A stretch of 64,000 nucleotides of DNA from Gavia stellata (taxonomy: Eukaryota > Chordata > Aves > Gaviiformes > Gaviidae): positions 9,871,001 through 9,935,000 of the forward strand of contig NC_082637.1 in assembly GCF_030936135.1 (NCBI RefSeq), in the 5' to 3' direction. A model generated the notes under the pieces. That model was not told where the DNA came from. It saw only the letters and a program-made list of their open reading frames with translations, and did no database searches. Every line of letters begins with the position of its first letter. Positions within the stretch are counted from its first letter, which is position 1. Of the stretch, positions 12,169 through 24,464 are shown piece after piece. A program made the position numbers and the translations under genes.

Positions 12169-14969
12169 CTTTGATATTCTCTGATGCAGAGTCTCAGTGG
12201 TTCAGACCAAGTTCCTTGTGCATGAATAGATGTGCCCGTGGAAAACACATTGCAGTATTTGCATGAAATATAGCCACGATGTACTTTGACTTGGGAAGGA
12301 TGTAGTTCCTGGAGACTCTGAGAAGAAAACTGGAGACATTGATTTTATTCCCTTCTGCTACTTGCAGCATGTACTTTTCAGAGGGCATGAAGAAGCCCTT
12401 GATGTCACTGCTCTATAGGGAAGCTTTTGTTCCTGTGCAGCTACAGCAGTGAAATGAAAGTAAATGTAAGTCAGCATTATTTTAATAGATCCATGCTGAA
12501 ATACAGTGTATGAAGATATTTCTGCCATCTCCTTTGAAAGAAACCTGTCCTGACCTTGCATGCTATGGGAGCAGGCTGGAACCCACTGAACAAAGAAATA
12601 TCTTCTGCTTCAAACTCCGCACTTCCCTGTGCTCCTTCCAATTTCTGCTCTGAGATTCATGGTACAAAGGGACCTGGGGCTTCCATGTCTCTGCATTGGC
12701 CTAGTCGCTTGCTCTACAGCCCAGACCACTTTAATGGTCTTTGTGATGTATCTTTTCTGATAGCGAGGTCTACGTGATGTCCTTCCCAGTAAGTCTGAAG
12801 GCAGCCAGAAGCTGCAAGATCCCGCATTGCCTCTGCTTTCTCCCCTTGTGGGAGCTGCTGAGCCAGGGCGGGACAGTGGTGGTAAGAGTCCCATAAGCCA
12901 GGAGGACCCCTTGGTTTGTCACACATTCATTTCCAAAGTTGACCATTCAAACAGCCTTTGTCACTTTTCAATTGGGCAGGATCTGACCAGGGGCCACTGA
13001 GATCCTACCGCCTTAGAAGCCTCTGATGCTGTTTTCTATACTGTAAGTTTTCAGGTTAGAACTGCACTTTAACCCATTCACTGCTGGTTTGCAGTTACAT
13101 CTGATGGTTTCCATTACTTTTCTGTGCCATTCTGTCTTCTTAGATGTGCTGGAAACTCATGGTAGCAACCAACATATTTTGTGCCTAAGCAGGGAAATCA
13201 AAGTCACCATCTTCAAGTAAGCATTGATTATTTAAACAGCATCATTTTTTATTTATGAAAGTCACATAATTATATAAGACAAACCTACCTCACAGGGATG
13301 TTGTGAGGTTTTCACGAGTATTTGTATGGCCTTCAGAAAGATGAAGCCACCCTGTAAGTGCTTAATAGTATTTTAATAAAGATTTGAATATTTTCTTCCA
13401 GAGTGATTGGGTATTTGAAGTTGCTTTTGGGAGCACATGCACAAGGATGTATGGTAAGAGCAGGGTACAGGTTGGATTGTTTGGGGTTATTTTTAATGCA
13501 GTGGAGAATCTCTCACTGAGAAGGGATGGATTACATTGTCTTTTAGCTGATCCCATCTTGAGCTACTCTGAAGTTCCCAGTTTAGTTCACCAAAAGACTC
13601 AGCTGTGTGACAGCTGTTCCACTTCTGTCCTACGCTCACTGTTCAAAATCTTTGCAGCCGTCAGCCCCAGCTCTGGCATGCTTTGCTGGCTTCCAGCACT
13701 GCCCAGGGCCCACCCTCAAGTGCAGTTGCTGCATTGCCTGGCAGCTGCCCTCTGCCACCCCCAAATGAGAGAAAAATCTTCTAATGCTCTTCAGCCCTCT
13801 TAAGCTGATATGCATCTTGTGCCAGGTGAAGATCTGCTGTAGCTGCTCTATTAATGTAAGGTCAGCTCTAATGAGGAAGCAGAGATGTCTGTACTTACCA
13901 CCCCACCCTATGCCACAGTAATACATTAGTAATCCTTTTAATAGTGAGACGTGAATGATCATTAAAGCCAGTAAATGCCATTTTCTGGAATTCTGTGCAA
14001 TAGTGATGATGTTCTGTCCCTTCCTACTCCTGGAGATCTCTGTGTTGTATGTTCATGGTACCCAGCCCTCGGACTGCAGTCATGTGCTTGACATACATAC
14101 CATACTTTCTTAAGCACTTCCTAGAAAAGTTAAGACTGTTGTCATGCCTCTGGGAGCAGGCAGCTTCTGATACTGTTTTACTTTTAATCCGATGATACCT
14201 CAAACTTGTAAGGCTGTTGCAGGCCCACTTCCTCATTCAGATGGAGGTGGCAGAATTCCTGCAGGAGCAGGGCAGCCTCTTCCCACATTTGTTGTGCCTT
14301 CAGAGTGGAGAAAAGGCTTGGGGTTTTTTTTTGTTTGAGCGTTTGGGGATGCTGCCACAGAAGTTGTCTGAATCCTTTCATATGGTGGTAGTTAAAGTCT
14401 AGCCTGTCAGTAACACACATAGTTCCATGACGCCAATGTGTTCCGGCAGAGCTGTGCCAGGAGTCAGGAGACCCTGTAGTTTAGTTTACTAATTTTTTGG
14501 TGCTTCCTGAATGTTCAGATCAAAAAGCAAACAACAAAACCAAGCACAAAAAAAAAAAATCAGATTCAGGTTTCTATTTCAGACTGTCCTTGGTCTTCTG
14601 TTCCCTGTGCTCTGCCAAACAGGGTGTTTGTTAGGGTGGCAGATTAGCAGATGGAAGCAAGCCTAGGTCCCTGATCCATCAGTGAACTATCTACCGCTTA
14701 CCAAAGAATATTCCAGATCAAAATTTCTTTAATTAAGTTAATTAAGTTGTTTCTGCCCCGTTGGATCCTGTATTTTGATTTCTATGAACGTACAGGTATC
14801 TGGAGTCTTGCAGCTCTGCCTTGCTTTCTCCAGAATGTGATGATTTTTTTTTTTGGTAGATTTTTACACAGGGAGATTGAATAATTTCTTCAGGTCACAG
14901 ACAGATCTAGCCCTACCTGGGTCTGCCCAGTGTCTCAGAGACCCAGTTTGTCTGGTTAAGCAGAGTAGG
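12169..14969. other. Intergenic gap between convergent TPGS2 and AQP7
   Basis: About 2.8 kb with only short, unsupported frames. A 139-residue + strand frame near 13.4-13.8 kb overlaps a 108-residue - strand frame, and neither shows family features or splice logic. I see nothing functional here. Confidence 0.5.
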
Positions 14970-14975
14970 TTTATT
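14970..14975 (-). terminator. AQP7: Candidate AQP7 poly(A) signal
   Basis: TTTATT on the + strand (AATAAA on the gene strand) lies about 160 bp past the AQP7 stop codon. It is the nearest canonical signal in the expected direction. Confidence 0.5.
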
Positions 14976-15134
14976 GAAGACTAGTCCCTCATTTCTCCAC
15001 CTGCAGGGTGGAGAAACGGTGTGCTCTGGCAGCACCGTTGCACGTGCCCTTATCCACTTGGTTACCCTTTGGCTGTCAGTCAATATTTCCACGTAGGCTT
15101 TGCTGTCAGACCCTTTCCTCAGAGCGTGTGGCCA

Positions 15135-15294
15135 TCACAGCGTAGAAGTCTCCACCACTGGCTGTCCTTTCTCCTTTCCACTTTCCGGGACAGGTTGGTT
15201 GTGAAAATCAATGAAGAGTTTGTGGATTAAAACACCGGCAAGACTTCCCAGAATCGGAGCTGTGAGTGGGACCCACCACCAGTGATGTCCAGCC
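15135..15294 (-). CDS. AQP7: AQP7 terminal coding exon with stop
   Basis: Follows TTCACTTCAG. It encodes [19 protein letters not shown] and helix 6, then a short hydrophilic tail ([12 protein letters not shown]..) and TGA. Confidence 0.92.
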
Positions 15295-18200
15295 CTGAAG
15301 TGAAACGCAGAAGAGGCAGACGGTGAGCCAGACGCACCTCTGCCCTGCTGCCGCACGGCACAGGGTGAATTGAGCTGAGTCTGCTGGGGCAGGAATGAGT
15401 ATGAGCAGAGGTGTCCAGTCCCACTTCACATACTGGGCCCTACAGCTGGCTTAGACAAATTCTCTATCCACCAGCATAATTGCTGGAGGGAGGGTAATTT
15501 TTCCCATCGGCCTGGGAAAGTGGCTCTGCACTGTCTGCAGGTTTCTTGTTCTCCTACAGAAATAGTCTGTGTGATCCTGATCAGTGTGACTGTCAGACAG
15601 ACGCACACGTACACACATTTTCCCTTCCAATTTCCAATAACATCTGCACCTCCTCCACCAAGCTCTCAAAGATATTTTCTGGAAATTTAATGAAAATGGG
15701 CAGCTGGGACAGGAGACTCTGCTAATGCCCTTACCATGGGAAAAGCCGTAGGATGGCACCATCTTACTAGATAGGGGAAGGCAGTGTTTCGTCTTCAGAC
15801 ATCTAAATTTAGGAGAGCTATTCAGCGATCCAGCTGTAAGTACCTGCTTTCAGGTGAGCTGAATAGCTCTCCAGTCACTGCAATAACCAGCTACATCTCC
15901 AGCTAACAAACAGGTAGCCAATATGGTGCCCAAACTGAGGTATCTGAATGTCAAGATGAATCCCATGCTAGAGAATTAGTGTACCCCAAATTTTGTGTAC
16001 ATAATGCACAGGGCTACTCTATGCACAACCCTTGCTCTCTGGGAAGGGCGAATGCACTCTGCAGCAATACCATCATTTGGTCCAAAGAAAAAAGGCTTCA
16101 TGACCATTTTGTCTTGGGTTTATCTCCTCTCCTTGTGAGCTGAGCAGTGTAAAAGCAAAACGGGTCACTCACGTGAAGACGTCCATTCCCCAGCCGGCAA
16201 TTGCTGTGAAGACCCTGGGGGGCAGGTCCCGAGACGGGTTTATGGCGTAGCCTGTGTTCATCCCCATGCCCAGGCCAATGCCCAGGACCAGGATACCCGT
16301 GAGCAGGGCCTGCGTGCCCTTCAGGGCTCCGTTGTTTTTCTCGTCATGGATGATCAGAATGCCCAGGAGCAGCATCACCGTTGCCGTAAACTGCAGGAGC
16401 AGGAAAGGGGGAACAGGTCAGGGGAGAGAATGGGGAAGGCAGAAGGATCCCGCTCAGCAGAGAGGAAGAGACTTCCCAGAATGGAAGAGCAGGTGGGATT
16501 CATGGTCTGATCAAGTCAGGGAAGACTCCAGTGTTATTCCCTCCTCACAGGTGGACTGAAGAAAAGTCTTGACTCATTTCCCAGCAAAAACATCTCCACC
16601 TCATCACCAGAAATGCTCCAGGACTGATACGAACTTCTCAGCACTGTCCTCTCCCTCCACTTTTCAAGTTAGTGACATGGGTTATTTTAAGTACATTTCA
16701 TCTAAAGAGGCAGAGCCGTAACAAACTGCTAATGAGACAAATCCGATCCTCCCTAGAGGGAGTGATGTTTTATATAGCCTGTTGCATTAGCCCTTTCAGG
16801 ACTAAAAGCAGATACCAGATTCTCATCGGGGAAACTGAATCTCCCATCTGTGACAGTACCTAGCTGGCGTTTGTAAAGCTGTAGTGCCCAAGACATCAGG
16901 AACTGTGGTTTGAATAGAGGTGATGACTCCTGTCTCTTTCTGCTTCAGAAAATGCAGCTGGAGAGCTTTGGACTGCTTGCAGAGATGCCAGCAAAAGCAG
17001 AAACTCTGCAGCTTTTGGCAATGCACTGTCACTGTCACTTGCTTTCTTGTGCAGCAAGGACACTGCATGCTCCACAGGAGGCTGAGTGATCAGGTCCCCA
17101 CCTGTAGGCTTTCCAGCTCTCACCGTCCTCATCATCATGCCCAGGCAAGAGTTTTGTCAGCTCAGAGACAAAAGCACAGGCTTCCTCAGATTTGAATTGG
17201 AAGTGAATCTTCCTTCTCCAGTATCCATGCTCCATGTACCCTGAAGCATCCCCTCCCTATTTCTGGGCAACTGGACATTGTGTTGTATGCTGGGAATCAA
17301 CTGTATGCAGTCAAAATTGGACTGTTCAAACTCTAGAGGTTCAACCCAGACAGGCTGTGTTCATGTGAACAGTCCCAGGCTCTCTGTGCCAGTGAGGGGC
17401 CGCCAGCAGAGCTGCCTGGGAGCGTGGAGCAGGTGTAAGATCCAAAAAGGGAAAGAATCGTTCAGTTCCCCAGAGCCCAAAGGAGATAGTTCTTGAGCTA
17501 TATAGAATATAGGTCAGCTTCTCACTTCCCATTGCTTGGGCTGCGTGCAGGGAAGGGGTTTGGAGAACACTTGGACCAAGCTGCAGAGCAGCCTGCAGGC
17601 GTTACCTTTTAGGCTTGCTCAGCCACCAAGGTGCCTTGGATCCTACCCGTCAGGCACCTGCCTGGATAGTGGGCTTCTTGGAGTAGAGGTTGTGATTGTG
17701 TCTGCACACATAGCACTGTGAGTCCCCTGTAGCGGACCTGCAGTAACACCTATTACCATCCACCTTCTCCTAGCACACCACAGCAGTCCCCACTGACCTC
17801 TGTGAAGAAGCCCCCCACCAAGGATACATAGGGAGCAGGGTAAGTGGAGAAGATCGATGCCGTGGCAGTTGGCCCCGTCACTGTAAAGTTCCCCTTGGTG
17901 TAGTCATACAGAGCATCTAGGAGAAATGGGAATTATGAGAGTTAGCACAGAGTTCATCCCACATGGCACGTACGCAAGTCCACCCGTTGCAGCCAGCATG
18001 GACACAAAGGGGAAGAGAGGCAATGGGAGATACGATGGAGGTGACACACCCATCGCAGGGAATGATCTCACCGATATCTGTTACCCGCAGACTTTGGTCT
18101 GCAGTTGCTTCCTTGCGCCTACCAGCTCCCTGTCCCTGCCTCAGGAGCCTGGGGCAAGCGGGATGCTCTGGATTCACTGGAGGCCTCCATCCCTCTGCCT

Positions 18201-21200
18201 CTCGGAGACTGAAACATGCTGGAGCCAATGGGTGGTGGGTCCTCTGCTCACAACTCAAAACCACAGATGACTGCTGTCCTGTTTTCCACAGACCAGCGGA
18301 GTCCCCCAGAGCTCCAGCTGTACCTAATACATGGTAGTCCATCTGACTCAAGCCCTTGCAGAGCCTGGAAACAAAATGCTGACAAAATGCAGCTACTGGC
18401 CTTGAGTTGAGGACAGGTTTTGGCAGTGGGAATGCCCTGAGCAAAAGGAGCTGTGTTCTCCAGGAACTACACATCCTTCCCAGAGATATCTGGGCCCTGC
18501 TCTGGCTTTGAGCTATGAAGGTCTGTCCCACAAGCCAGGGGCTCGCCCTCCTCACCCAGACATCGTGCTGGGTACTGTAAAAGGAAATATTTTCGACGAA
18601 CTGTGAGTTAAGACTGAAATGGTGCCCACAGCAACCCCTGTGATAAAGACAGAACCATACCATAGTAGAGGCCAAAGACAGTGGCTGCTGCCATAAAGGA
18701 GCCCAGGAACTGGCCGATCAGGTAAGCTGGGAGCTTTCTCCAGGGCAGGTTTCCTAAAATGCAGTGTGTGAGGGTGATAGCAGCATTCAGATGAGCTCCT
18801 GCAAAATCACAGCAAAAGAGATTGGCCTTGACCCTGATGCAGATGTTTTGGAGCGTGCCCCGTGCCCCACAGTAATGACCCAGACCTTGCTCCAGAACAC
18901 CAAGACTCTCCCAGGGCAGGGTCTCCCTCCTGCACAGGCACAAAACTGACCCATTTTCCCTGGGCAGCTGAATGATTCAGGGCAGCTCCTAGCTTTAGTC
19001 CTCGAAAAATTAGACGACCTCTGCTTTATGCTCTGTAGACCACAGGCTGCTTCAGTCATCTCACCTGTCAGAGACACCTCTCTTGGCATGGCATGAGTTT
19101 CTCTCTGTATGAGTTTCTCTCTATTCAACTTAAAGGGAGCCCAGAGCTCAGACTCATCACCCACCCTTTATATGGCTACAGGTAGATGAGGCAAATCTTA
19201 CCCCAAACAATCACAAGACCTTCTGATAGACAAGGAGGGCCTCATCCTGACAGAGCTGAGCACCCCAGCTCATGGGAGCTGTGGGCCCTTAGCACACCTG
19301 GCAGGCAAGGCACGCGGCGCCGCGGAAACAAACTGCAAAATCAACCACTGATGCCCCATATCTTCATGTCTGCAAAGCAAATCCTACACAGGGGTGTCGG
19401 CAGGGACTCAGATTAGTGCTTAGAAGTCACTTCATTCAGAAGGGGTTACCTGGATGGTCAATCCTGGCCAGACCACGGTTGCTCCCACTAGTGTGGAGCA
19501 GACCCTCTCCTTCCCTCGCAGAGTTTGTAATCTTGGACTGCATTTCCTTACATCTTTTAGTACGTGGCTTTCATACAGTGCAAGACCAGTTTTCCCTGTT
19601 TTGAGGGGACAATTTCTGTGGAGGAGGTTGGTATCACAGTGGTGCTTTTAGAGAAAGACTGAGCGGATCCAGGTTTGGTGCCCTCGGTGCAAACCACGTT
19701 TGTTCTCCAGGCCTCATCTCCCCATGAGTCCAAAGGAAATACTTGCTTTTTCCTGCCTAGTAGGTGTAAACTTTGGGGGTTAGTAATTGCTCCAACCTTA
19801 GTGGCCTTTTCCTACGCCAGACTCAGAAAGGGGTAAGAGCCAGACACACATCATCTCATCAAAGTACAGGACAGAGTGAAGTGAGAGTGCACGTACCACC
19901 TGCCACAACCACAGCTGAAATGGAGGGAACCCCCTTTTTCTTTGATTCTCTGATCCTTTGCAGGCATGACCAGCCATTTCAGAGATCACAAGAAACACCT
20001 TGTAACACAAATGAAGACAAATCACAATGCCAAGAAGTCTTGAAGCTGGCTCCACAGCCAGCCTGTTGCTGGATGAGCTGAGACCCTTCCTCCCACCTCC
20101 CAGCGCTCATCAGATCAGCTCCATCTCAAACGTCACCTGGGACCGCAGGGACCTATTTTCCTCAGCCCGCTTTCCCCAGGATGTCTCCATCAGCTCCAAA
20201 AGGACAGGGAGACCAAGAGCTGACTGCTCACATGGAAAAATTTTCCAAGCCAGCCCCAGCCTTGGACATCTCTCTGCTCCAGCAGTTCAAGAGCAAGGAC
20301 TTGCTTTAATTTTCTGCCCACTAGAGCCCTTAATCTCTTCTCTTGGTGCAAATGAATGCAGAAATTGCACAAGGCAAAGGTAATGCTCTGTCATGTGAGA
20401 GATACCACCCCATGGCCCTGAAACACCTCCTCCTGAGTTCACGTGGGGCGTGTGGGGATGGGTGTGGATGATAAGGAGAAGATTTGCATACCATTCCTTG
20501 TTGCAACATCAGCAGTAAGCTGTCCTTTGCAATAAATGATTTACCTCCCCATGGATCAGATTGGCAGCATGTTTTCAGAGCTCCTTGTCTCCGTGGGCCA
20601 TGATGGCATGTCCCAAGCCCCTAATGGGGGCACTGCTGAAACCTGGCTCCGCTGACCGCAACAGGAGGGGATGGCTGAACCTCCGCCGCTCTCCCTGTCC
20701 CGCTTGCCCCTGACTCAGCTCAGGACACACGTTTGGGGTCAGCATACTGTAGGTATGCTGTGCCTGCCTTGTCCCCTGCTTCTCCTGACCTTGCCGTGCC
20801 ATCACGACTCCTTGGCTTGACCTCAGACCTGCCTCCCCCCTGCAGACTTGGCTGTGATGACTGGGTCACAAGGCTTATGGTCACCAGACCTGCTCTGCTC
20901 TTCTTGCCTGGGGACCCTAGGACTGCCTTTTTTTCTGGTGAGGCACTGCCCTGCTTTGCCATGCCATCACCCGCCCCTCCACAGCCCACTCCTGCTGCCT
21001 CCGACGTATGGGGCCTTTATGGGACATAGAGATGTCCTATGCTTAAGTGTCCTGCTCACCAGAGATTCCTCCGGCCGCATGGATGCCCAAGGTAACACCA
21101 ATGCCAAATCCCAAATTGATGCTCAGTTGCTGCCCAAAGTCTCCTCTTCCTAATACCACTTGTGCCACAGAAGACAAGCCAAAGACCTAGTGCATGGAAA

Positions 21201-24200
21201 AAGAAAGAGAGAAAGTGATGTTAAAAGTAGTGTTATTGCTGCAGTGGACTGAGCTTCTTTGCTACTTTTTCTGCAGTACTAATAAACTCTTGAAGACAGG
21301 AAGACTTAAAAGTGCCCATGGTCAGGAGATGAAGTGAGAATGACCCTCCTCTGCAAAAATTGAATGGATAAGTGGATTATTCCTCACTGGTGACCATCAC
21401 ACCAAACCAGACACTCTGGTCTGGGTTGGGTAGAAGGGAGACAAACCGCAGACACCCGCACCGAGGTCCCAGGCTCGATTGGGATCACTCACACAGCCGT
21501 GGTGAGGGCATCTGTGCCTGAAGCCAGGGACATGAGCCAGGGGAGCATCACCACAGACCGCCCAGAGGCAGCACCCCAGCTGGATGGAAGGAGGGTGGGC
21601 AAATTCTTGTTGTCTTTCTTTTCCTGGTGTGCAATTTATTGACTAAAAATGTAGTTTGGGCAGCATAGCTATTTGCCAAACCCAACTCTAATTTTGGTAA
21701 ATTATTCTGGCAAAAAGCAAGGAAGGAAATTCTGGTTTGACTTTTCCTTTCAACACATATACTTTCAGTTTGAAAACAGCCAAAGTTTCAATATTTTTTT
21801 AGTGACTAAAGAGGAACCAGGAAAAAATTTTAAAAGAAAAGTAAACACTCTCCAGCAGGAAAAGACATATTCAAGAAATTGCTCTGGCCTGAAAGAAAAT
21901 TCTATTTCACTTTTTTAATGTGGCCAGAGGGTGGAAAAATCAGTTCTTTGCACAGCTTTTACACTGAAGTCTGGAGAGGACAAAGCTTCTCTTGAGGTCT
22001 CTGCCTCACAAACCACTTAGGGCTTGGAGGGTGTATCCTGTTCCTTGGACTGCACTGATGTTTATCCACGGTGACATGTCCCTCCAAGACAAAAAGTCAG
22101 TATGTTCTCCAGCATCTAAACTTCTGCTCTGTCCTGTCCTGTTTTGACTTGGATCTTTACTGGCTGCTCTGCCTGGATCCAAATTTTATATCTCGCGCAT
22201 CTGCTCTCCCTCTTCCCTTTCAGACATCACCAAAATCCCCTGTTCCCCGGAGACACTGTTCTTATCTCCCTTGTATACACAGACCACAGCCTGTGCTCTG
22301 CACGGAGCTACAGCCTGCATGGTGTAAGCCCTTCTCTCCGTCTGCCGCAGCATACAGCCTGCATGGTGTAAGCCCTTCTCTCCGTCTGCCGCAGCAAAAG
22401 GCCCAAAAAGCAGTGTCTGGGATGTCCCCCAGCATCTGCAATGCCCTTATAAAAACTTTGCCTACTCAGCTCTGAGCTTTTCCAAAGCCTAATCCAAGAG
22501 AAGCCAAATACATAAAGCACAGGTTTTGCAGGACAGCATGCAGATGGAGAGAGAGGGGTGCAGGGCGGGAGACATGGCTCTTACAGCTGAAGAACACTAT
22601 CCTCAAAAAACACAGGACAGGCCAGCGAATCTGTTGTTCAGCACCGATCCAAACATCTGGTCTCTTCCTCTATTCTCACAGTCCCAAAATAGCCTTTTTT
22701 TTTTCCTACCTCCCTACTCCTTGTGCTGTTTATTCCCTGGTTCCCTCCTTTATGAACATTGCCTGTCCGTTAAAGCAAGAGGCCCTGGCTGAGTGCTATC
22801 ATCCAAATAACGTCCAGGCATCCTGCAGATGCATCCAGCACATTCCCACTTGCAGTAAGCACAGTGTCCCTCCTCCTACTCTATTCCCTCGTGGAGATCA
22901 GTGAGGGAAGAGACAACGTGAGCTGCAGGCTCCAAAATCTGCCTCGGACTGTCAGAGTGCAGAGAAAAGTCTCCTTCTCATGCTACTTCCCAGAGACAGC
23001 CCTGGAAGAACACCCCTGAACTTGATCTTTGTCACCTGGAAACTTTCACCACCAAAACACAAAGGGAATGGAAAAGGAAAACAGTTTGCTCAGCTCCTGC
23101 TGAGGAGTCACAGATATCTGTACTCTGACTTCCAGTGCGTAGTAGGAGTGTGTAGTAAGGAGTGAACTTCAAGGAGCTGGATGTGCAATAAGATGCGATA
23201 AAAAGCAAGCATCCTTTGCATATGAGGTTGTTGCCCTTGAAATTAAGCACCTTTATCTGTACAGACAGCTGTGTCAAAAGGTCCCCATGCTTACACAAAT
23301 CTTATCTTCCTCCTGTGCAAATCTGCAAGTACGAGTTCTGTGGATTATCCCCAGCCCTTCCACACCAGCCTCTGTCCAGCCCAAAGTATCTCTCTCAGCC
23401 CAGCAGCACTTGCAAGCTAAGTCCAGGTGTAGTTAGTTGGCACAGACACTTGCTGCATCTTTTCAGAAGGACAATCTCATCTTGCTATGTTGGTCTGGCA
23501 CACAAAGGCTCTGGTCCCAGTGGACATCTCATCCCCACCAGGGATCAATTCTGACTGCAAAGCCTTCCTCACCCTCTTCCCAAACACCTCCGAAGCAGCC
23601 CAAGAGCTCAAAACCACTTCACTTTTTCTGCGTGAAACATCCCTCAGGAAGGGGGAAGTTTCTGTATGATTTGGATAAGCACTATTCATTTGCCAGCATA
23701 AGAAAACCAAAAGTGAAATCCCAGCATGCTTTCCACTCAGTAATTGCGTTTCCTAATGGTGGGTTGTGGCTGTTTGACAGGCCTTCATTACCCTGGCAAC
23801 CCCAAGAGGAAGATGGATGAATGCTGTTCGCATTTCACAGAGGCTCTTAGTGGTAGAAGAGTCAGGGTCTGCTCCCCAAAGCTGTGCAGGACCCCCCAAC
23901 CACACCATCTCCTCTGGCACAGCAGTAAGAAAAGCCTCAATTCACTGCATGGGATCTTTCATGGGGTTTGGCACAAGCGTTGCGTTGCCCCATCTGACCA
24001 GACACTGCTCTTTGGTTTCATTCCCAGACTCTTTCCTCGTTTTTCTCCTAGAAGAGAACTGAAACTTTGGCTCATCCCCACATGCTTCACCCTCTCCCAG
24101 TGCCTACCTCCCACCCTCCGCATTGCTTTTTCCTCCAGAAGGTTTTGGACAGGTGGTCTACCTGATGGGAAGCTGCTGCCCCACCAGAGCAGAGGGGTGA

Positions 24201-24437
24201 GCAGTAGCAACCAGCAGCCTGAGGATGTGGTAGCAAACCACTGACCTTACAAATTGCTGCTGCAAACGCTTACCCTCTCACCCACCCTGCACACACACAC
24301 ACATGCACATGCACAGACAGGCACGTCTGGGCCCGTCTCCTCCTTACCATGAGGATGAACATCCCCAGCGCTTCTGCCAGCAGCTCCCTGATGGTGCCGC
24401 TACGAATCGTGAGCACCTTCTGAATCTTCTCCAGCAT
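15135..24437 (-). CDS. AQP7: Aquaglyceroporin, AQP7-like (six exons, complete)
   Basis: Membrane channel for glycerol, water and probably urea (family knowledge). Six exons on the - strand, 24437-24348, 21186-21060, 18798-18661, 17916-17798, 16390-16173 and 15294-15135, join in phase to 283 residues. Exon lengths of 127, 138, 119 and 218 nt follow the scheme of the AQP3/7/9/10 genes. The first pore box is NAA (residues 77-79) and the second is NPS followed by RD (210-214). NAA/NPS boxes and the [15 protein letters not shown] block distinguish AQP7 from AQP3, AQP9 and AQP10. Six hydrophobic segments and two half-helices are visible. The C-terminal tail after [17 protein letters not shown] is short compared with human AQP7 (about 342 residues). 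The ATG at 24437 is the last in-frame ATG before the conserved EKIQKVLT block. An upstream non-coding exon is likely, because a CTGCAG acceptor lies about 26 bp before it. An alternative name within the aquaglyceroporins cannot be excluded without a tree. Confidence 0.87.
16173..16390 (-). CDS. AQP7: AQP7 coding exon 5 (second pore box, NPS)
   Basis: 218 nt between CTCCTGCAG and GTGAGT, phase 0 to 2. It encodes helix 5 and the [18 protein letters not shown] pore segment, with the aquaglyceroporin Asp after the Arg. Confidence 0.95.
17798..17916 (-). CDS. AQP7: AQP7 coding exon 4
   Basis: 119 nt between CTCCTAG and GTCAGT. It encodes [20 protein letters not shown], then [13 protein letters not shown], the extracellular loop C region, with an NFT sequon. 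The GTCAGT donor is weaker than the others. Confidence 0.88.
18661..18798 (-). CDS. AQP7: AQP7 coding exon 3 (first pore box, NAA)
   Basis: 138 nt between TTTTGCAG and GTATGG, phase 1 to 1. It encodes [16 protein letters not shown], then [18 protein letters not shown] and GLYY. The Asn-Ala-Ala box replaces the usual NPA, as in AQP7. Confidence 0.92.
21060..21186 (-). CDS. AQP7: AQP7 coding exon 2
   Basis: 127 nt between CACTAG and GTGAGC, phase 0 to 1. It encodes [13 protein letters not shown], then [19 protein letters not shown], the helix 1/helix 2 region of aquaglyceroporins. Confidence 0.87.
22309..22396. repeat. 44-bp tandem duplication in AQP7 intron 1
   Basis: Two identical 44-bp units, 22309-22352 and 22353-22396, beginning TACAGCCTGCATGG. 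They lie between AQP7 exons 1 and 2. An open frame across them is not supported as coding. Confidence 0.95.
24290..24324. repeat. CA-rich microsatellite
   Basis: A run of CA dinucleotides followed by CATG-interrupted units, just 3' of AQP7 exon 1 on the gene strand (in intron 1). Confidence 0.8.
24348..24437 (-). CDS. AQP7: AQP7 coding exon 1
   Basis: Thirty codons from ATG, ending at a codon boundary before GTAAGG. It encodes a cytoplasmic N terminus with [20 protein letters not shown] leading into helix 1. The frame stays open 5' of this ATG as far as 24542, so a longer N terminus is possible. Confidence 0.8.
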
Positions 24438-24464
24438 TTTGCTCTCCGGCTCCAGCCTGCAGCC

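Noticed and set aside
17917-18675. 252-codon - strand open frame
   Set aside because: It covers AQP7 intron 3 in a different frame from the flanking exons and has no family motifs. It is a chance open frame.
22071-22475. 134-codon + frame crossing the 44-bp tandem repeat
   Set aside because: It lies within AQP7 intron 1 on the opposite strand. Its internal repetition is explained by the DNA duplication.
15135-24437. AQP3 or AQP10 as the identity of the aquaglyceroporin
   Set aside because: AQP3 and AQP10 have NPA-type boxes with NPARD at the second site. Here the boxes are NAA and NPSRD within a [14 protein letters not shown] block, which is AQP7-like.
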